Below, piece by piece: positions 5,195 through 7,882 of a stretch of 7,882 bases of DNA. A program made the position numbers and the translations under genes. Position 1 is the first letter of the stretch; every line of letters starts with the position of its first letter. The stretch spans positions 1 to 7,882 of the forward strand of contig JAILBP010000046.1 in the NCBI GenBank assembly GCA_024680835.1, read 5' to 3'. Source of the stretch: RGIG6904 sp024680835. GTDB taxonomy: Bacteria; Bacillota; Clostridia; Lachnospirales; Lachnospiraceae. The notes below the pieces were generated by a model, which was given only the letters and a program-made list of their open reading frames with translations, had not been told where the DNA came from and did not search any database.

Positions 5195-6148
5195 ATGGGG
5201 ATCGTAAATATCAAAGATCTTAAGAAAAGCTTTGCAGATGTTACCGCGGTGAATGGAGTTACCATCACTGTGGAACCCGGTGAGATACATGGTATTTTAG
5301 GGCCTAACGGAGCGGGCAAGAGTACGACTATAAACTGTATGACGGGGTTGTTGCCTTACGACAGTGGTTCAGTCACATATGAAAACGGACAGGATATCGC
5401 AAAATGGAAGAAAAACATAGGATATATTCCACAGGACCTGGCAATATACCCGGATCTTTCGGCTGAAGAGAATGTGAGATTTTTCTGTTCACTTTATGGG
5501 TTCGCCGGAAGTGAGCTCAAAAAGAAGGTTGAAGAAGCTCTTGACTTTGTGGGTCTGCTGGAGGTCAAGAGAAAAAAGGCTTCAGAGTTTTCCGGTGGAA
5601 TGAAGCGCAGGCTTAATATGGCTTGCGGTATCGTACATTCGCCGAAGCTTATCATCATGGATGAGCCTACTGTTGGCATAGATCCGCAGTCAAGAAACAG
5701 GATAATGGAGAATGTTAAAACTCTTAATGAGAAAGGTGCCACCATCATCTATACGACCCATTATATGCCGGAGGTAGAAGAGATCTGCAGTAAGATAACC
5801 GTAATAGACCATGGGAAGGTTATTACATCCGGAACCAAGGAATCAATAATCGACAGGATGGGAAAGGACAGAGAAATAGATGTAACCTTTTCGGCGGATC
5901 CGGCAAGTCTGACAGGATTTGCGGAAAAGATAAAAAGCATGGAGACAGTTCACAGATGCGGTATATCTTCGGAGGAAGATACATCAATATGTAAGATCTT
6001 TTATTCGGACGATCAGAACATGATGGAAAAAGTGATCCGCATCGCGACAGAGGATCATCTCACGATCACAAACATAGGAAGTCTGGAGCCGAGTCTGGAG
6101 GAGATATTCCTGACGCTGACCGGTAAAGAGCTTCGTGACGGGAAGTAG
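5195..6148 (+). CDS. ABC-2 type exporter, ATP-binding subunit
   Basis: Cytoplasmic ATPase of 317 aa that powers the membrane proteins encoded next. Motifs in order: Walker A GPNGAGKST (36-44), Q-loop Gln 80, signature FSGGM (132-136), Walker B with Asp 156 and Glu 157, and switch His 189 (TTHYM). A C-terminal extension of about 90 residues ends in SLEEIFLTLTG, characteristic of the DrrA/NatA/LnrL-like drug and antibiotic export ATPases. Start: ATG 5195 has GGAGG (5185-5189) 5 nt upstream. The upstream in-frame TTG at 5165 lies inside the operator palindrome. The gene is first in an operon with two ABC-2 permeases, under the divergent TetR. The substrate is not identifiable; a toxic hydrophobic compound or lipid-like molecule is typical for relatives. 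Confidence 0.93.
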   Translation: MGIVNIKDLKKSFADVTAVNGVTITVEPGEIHGILGPNGAGKSTTINCMTGLLPYDSGSVTYENGQDIAKWKKNIGYIPQDLAIYPDLSAEENVRFFCSLYGFAGSELKKKVEEALDFVGLLEVKRKKASEFSGGMKRRLNMACGIVHSPKLIIMDEPTVGIDPQSRNRIMENVKTLNEKGATIIYTTHYMPEVEEICSKITVIDHGKVITSGTKESIIDRMGKDREIDVTFSADPASLTGFAEKIKSMETVHRCGISSEEDTSICKIFYSDDQNMMEKVIRIATEDHLTITNIGSLEPSLEEIFLTLTGKELRDGK

Positions 6149-6156
6149 GTGAGATC

Positions 6157-7257
6157 ATGTTTTTTGTACAGATGGGTAAAGAGATCAAGGTGTTTTTTAC
6201 AAACAAAGTAAATCTTGTCTTTATATTTTTGATGCCGATCCTACTCATAACCATATTCAGCTTTGCTTTGCGTGATTATATAAACGCTGATTACGATACA
6301 TTCGAGGGTGGCAAGATATTATATATTTACGATGATCCCGATGCTGAAAGATCGGAGGAGTTTGATGGCATAAGTGCCAGGATATCGGATTCACTGGGCG
6401 TTTCCTTTGAAGAGGTTTCATCCTATGAGGATGCCTGCAGCAAGGTGGAAGCAAGTGAAGCTTATGGTGTTATAACTGTGAGAAAAGACGGATATGACTA
6501 TTTCAGAAGCAGTTTTAACGAGCCGGAAGGAGGAAAACTTTCAAGAACACTGTTCCTTCAGATGGCGAATGAAAGAACAGCAGCTGCCGGTGATACGGCG
6601 AATCCGGTCGAACCGGTAATAAATAAAATTAAAATAGAGGTTAATAAACCGGATTCGAAAAATTATTATACATTTGCCGGACTTGCGTTCTCCATAATGT
6701 TCATGGGACTTCTGGTGGCATATGCGGTTTATGATGAAAAAGAGTACGGCACCATCGAAAGGATAAAACTTGGAGGATCCGGAATCCCGACGATGATCTT
6801 CAGTAAAGTATTGACCGGTATTTTGAGCGGTCTTGTGATGATAGCGGCTTCTTATGTATATTCGGCAGGACTGCTTAAGGTCGACTGGGGAGAAAAGGCA
6901 GCCTGTATTGTTGTTGTGCTGCTATGTTTGGTGATATTCAGTGCAGTCTTTGGATGTTTCATTGGTTTCACGGGGAAAAACCGTACCATGTGTCAGAGCA
7001 GTGTGCTGATGTTTTCAATGCTCTGCGGATATCTCGGTGGATCCATAACACCGCTGTACCTGTTGGAGAATATGCCTGTATTGAAATTGATCATAAAGAT
7101 CAGTCCGCTGTATTACACTAACAGAGCGGTTATTAGCTTGTATAACGGTATAGTGGATGAAAAGATGACGTACAGTATTCTTGTCCTGTTAGGTCTTGCG
7201 TTTTTCTTTGCCGTTATGGGCATCGTACTCGGAAAGAAGGTGACAAAAAAGGCATGA
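6157..7257 (+). CDS. ABC-2 type exporter, membrane subunit 1
   Basis: Integral membrane protein of 366 aa with the ABC-2 permease layout. A first helix at about residues 18-38 is followed by a large outside domain (about 39-155). Five more helices lie near 160-182, 210-230, 237-263, 271-295 and 338-358. The segment YDEKEYGTIERIKLGGSG after helix 2 matches the cytoplasmic coupling region of the family (compare E-x-x-xGTxERL in relatives), and SPLYYTNRAVISL before the last helix is also typical. The ribosome binding site AGGTGA (6147-6152) overlaps the ATPase stop codon and the genes are 8 nt apart. The following gene overlaps the stop as ATGA. It probably pairs with that second permease to form the export channel. 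Confidence 0.9.
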   Translation: MFFVQMGKEIKVFFTNKVNLVFIFLMPILLITIFSFALRDYINADYDTFEGGKILYIYDDPDAERSEEFDGISARISDSLGVSFEEVSSYEDACSKVEASEAYGVITVRKDGYDYFRSSFNEPEGGKLSRTLFLQMANERTAAAGDTANPVEPVINKIKIEVNKPDSKNYYTFAGLAFSIMFMGLLVAYAVYDEKEYGTIERIKLGGSGIPTMIFSKVLTGILSGLVMIAASYVYSAGLLKVDWGEKAACIVVVLLCLVIFSAVFGCFIGFTGKNRTMCQSSVLMFSMLCGYLGGSITPLYLLENMPVLKLIIKISPLYYTNRAVISLYNGIVDEKMTYSILVLLGLAFFFAVMGIVLGKKVTKKA

Positions 7258-7882
7258 TCAGTGTGATGCGTAATACGTTTACTTTGTTTAAGAAGAATAA
7301 GGAGATGATCTATCTTATCACGATACAGCCCATTATGATTTTCCTGCTGATGTCATTTCTGCTGCCCTATACTACGATGCACAACATTGCGGTTGCAAAT
7401 TACAGCAGTTCACAGAAGGCTGCCGGGATTGTGGATGATCTGACCGCTCTCGAGGGCATAAAGGTACAAGAGACCACAGAAGACAAGATCACTGAAAAAC
7501 TCAGCGGCGGTAATGCAGAGCTTGGTATCGTCATAAACGATATCGAGGGAAGCGATATTCCGATAGTGAATTATATTGTCATCGGTGACTCTGAGATCGA
7601 AGGCGCTGTGGAACTTTGCGTCAGCGAGAGTCTTGGCGCAGGGGAGAAAAATGCAGAGTCCGTCGTTACTGTAAACGCAGCCAAAAAGAAATGGCTTTCA
7701 ATATCCAATTCCCTGGCGTTCATGATATTTAAGACTCTTACGGCAGGTAATCTGTTGGGTGCACTTATCATCCAGGAGCGTAAAAACAGGATGAAGGACA
7801 GGATACTGTTGAGCGGAACAAAAAAATCATCGTATCTTTTGGGAATGTCGCTGGTATATCTCGTATTTATGATGATAGGTTC
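7254..7882 (+). CDS. ABC-2 type exporter, membrane subunit 2 (cut by window end)
   Basis: An open frame starts at ATG 7254, overlapping the previous stop as ATGA, and runs to the right edge without a stop (209 codons visible). AAGGTGA (7237-7243) inside the previous gene is the likely ribosome binding site, 10 nt away. The protein starts MISVMRNTFTLFKKNKEM, then a first helix near residues 19-38, an outside domain to about 150, a second helix near 153-172 and the coupling segment QERKNRMKDRILLSGTKKS. This is the same topology as the preceding permease, so it is its paralogous partner and not a fragment. Compared with a relative of about 370 aa, roughly the last 160 residues lie outside the window. 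One ATPase with two unequal permeases matches LnrLMN/YfiLMN-type exporters. Confidence 0.88.
   Translation, partial: MISVMRNTFTLFKKNKEMIYLITIQPIMIFLLMSFLLPYTTMHNIAVANYSSSQKAAGIVDDLTALEGIKVQETTEDKITEKLSGGNAELGIVINDIEGSDIPIVNYIVIGDSEIEGAVELCVSESLGAGEKNAESVVTVNAAKKKWLSISNSLAFMIFKTLTAGNLLGALIIQERKNRMKDRILLSGTKKSSYLLGMSLVYLVFMMIG

Overview
The window is moderately AT-rich bacterial DNA with tightly packed genes, strong GGAGG-type ribosome binding sites and TTGACA promoters. Gene content and protein style suggest an anaerobic Firmicute, most likely a Clostridia/Lachnospiraceae member. That is inferred from general features; no marker gene is present. No tRNA, rRNA, CRISPR array, insertion sequence or phage gene was seen.

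Layout. (1) 1-54: the last 17 codons of an upstream gene, possibly the C-terminus of an acyl-adenylate-forming enzyme. (2) 60-755: a promoter, a large palindrome and a TetR-family regulator (141-755). (3) 756-871: a leader with three dyads: a hairpin, the palindrome TAAGGTTAGC/GCTAACCTTA, and the 19-bp palindrome TAACTGTTCAGAACAGTTA. (4) 872-4340: two consecutive type IV ABC half-transporters (membrane domain plus ATPase) that very likely form a heterodimer of the YbtP/YbtQ - IrtA/IrtB or multidrug-exporter type. (5) 4355-4933, minus strand: a second TetR regulator, convergent with the half-transporters. (6) 4934-5194: a dense divergent control region. (7) 5195-7882: an ABC-2 export operon of one ATPase (5195-6148) and two membrane proteins (6157-7257 and 7254 to the window edge), the same layout as Bacillus LnrLMN or YfiLMN. 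The last gene is cut by the window end.

How it fits together. Each transporter operon has its own TetR gene and candidate TetR operators. The 4934-5194 region is nearly symmetrical: two back-to-back TTGACA promoters with -35 boxes 6 bp apart, each followed at the start of transcription by almost the same 29-30 bp palindrome (AAATGAATAWT, 7-8 bp, AATATTCATTT). This predicts that the minus-strand TetR represses itself and the ABC-2 operon. A different palindrome, GGTTAGCANNTGCTAAYC, occurs ahead of both transporter operons (800-817 and 5108-5125). In the second operon it lies across the promoter spacer and -10. It therefore looks like the site of a third regulator, encoded elsewhere, that co-controls both transporters. 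Its half-sites resemble DtxR/IdeR iron boxes but with wider spacing, so a metal-linked role is only a hypothesis.

Several start codons were moved from the longest reading frame to sites with a proper ribosome binding site (141, 872, 4933 and 5195). These moves put the palindromes outside the coding regions.
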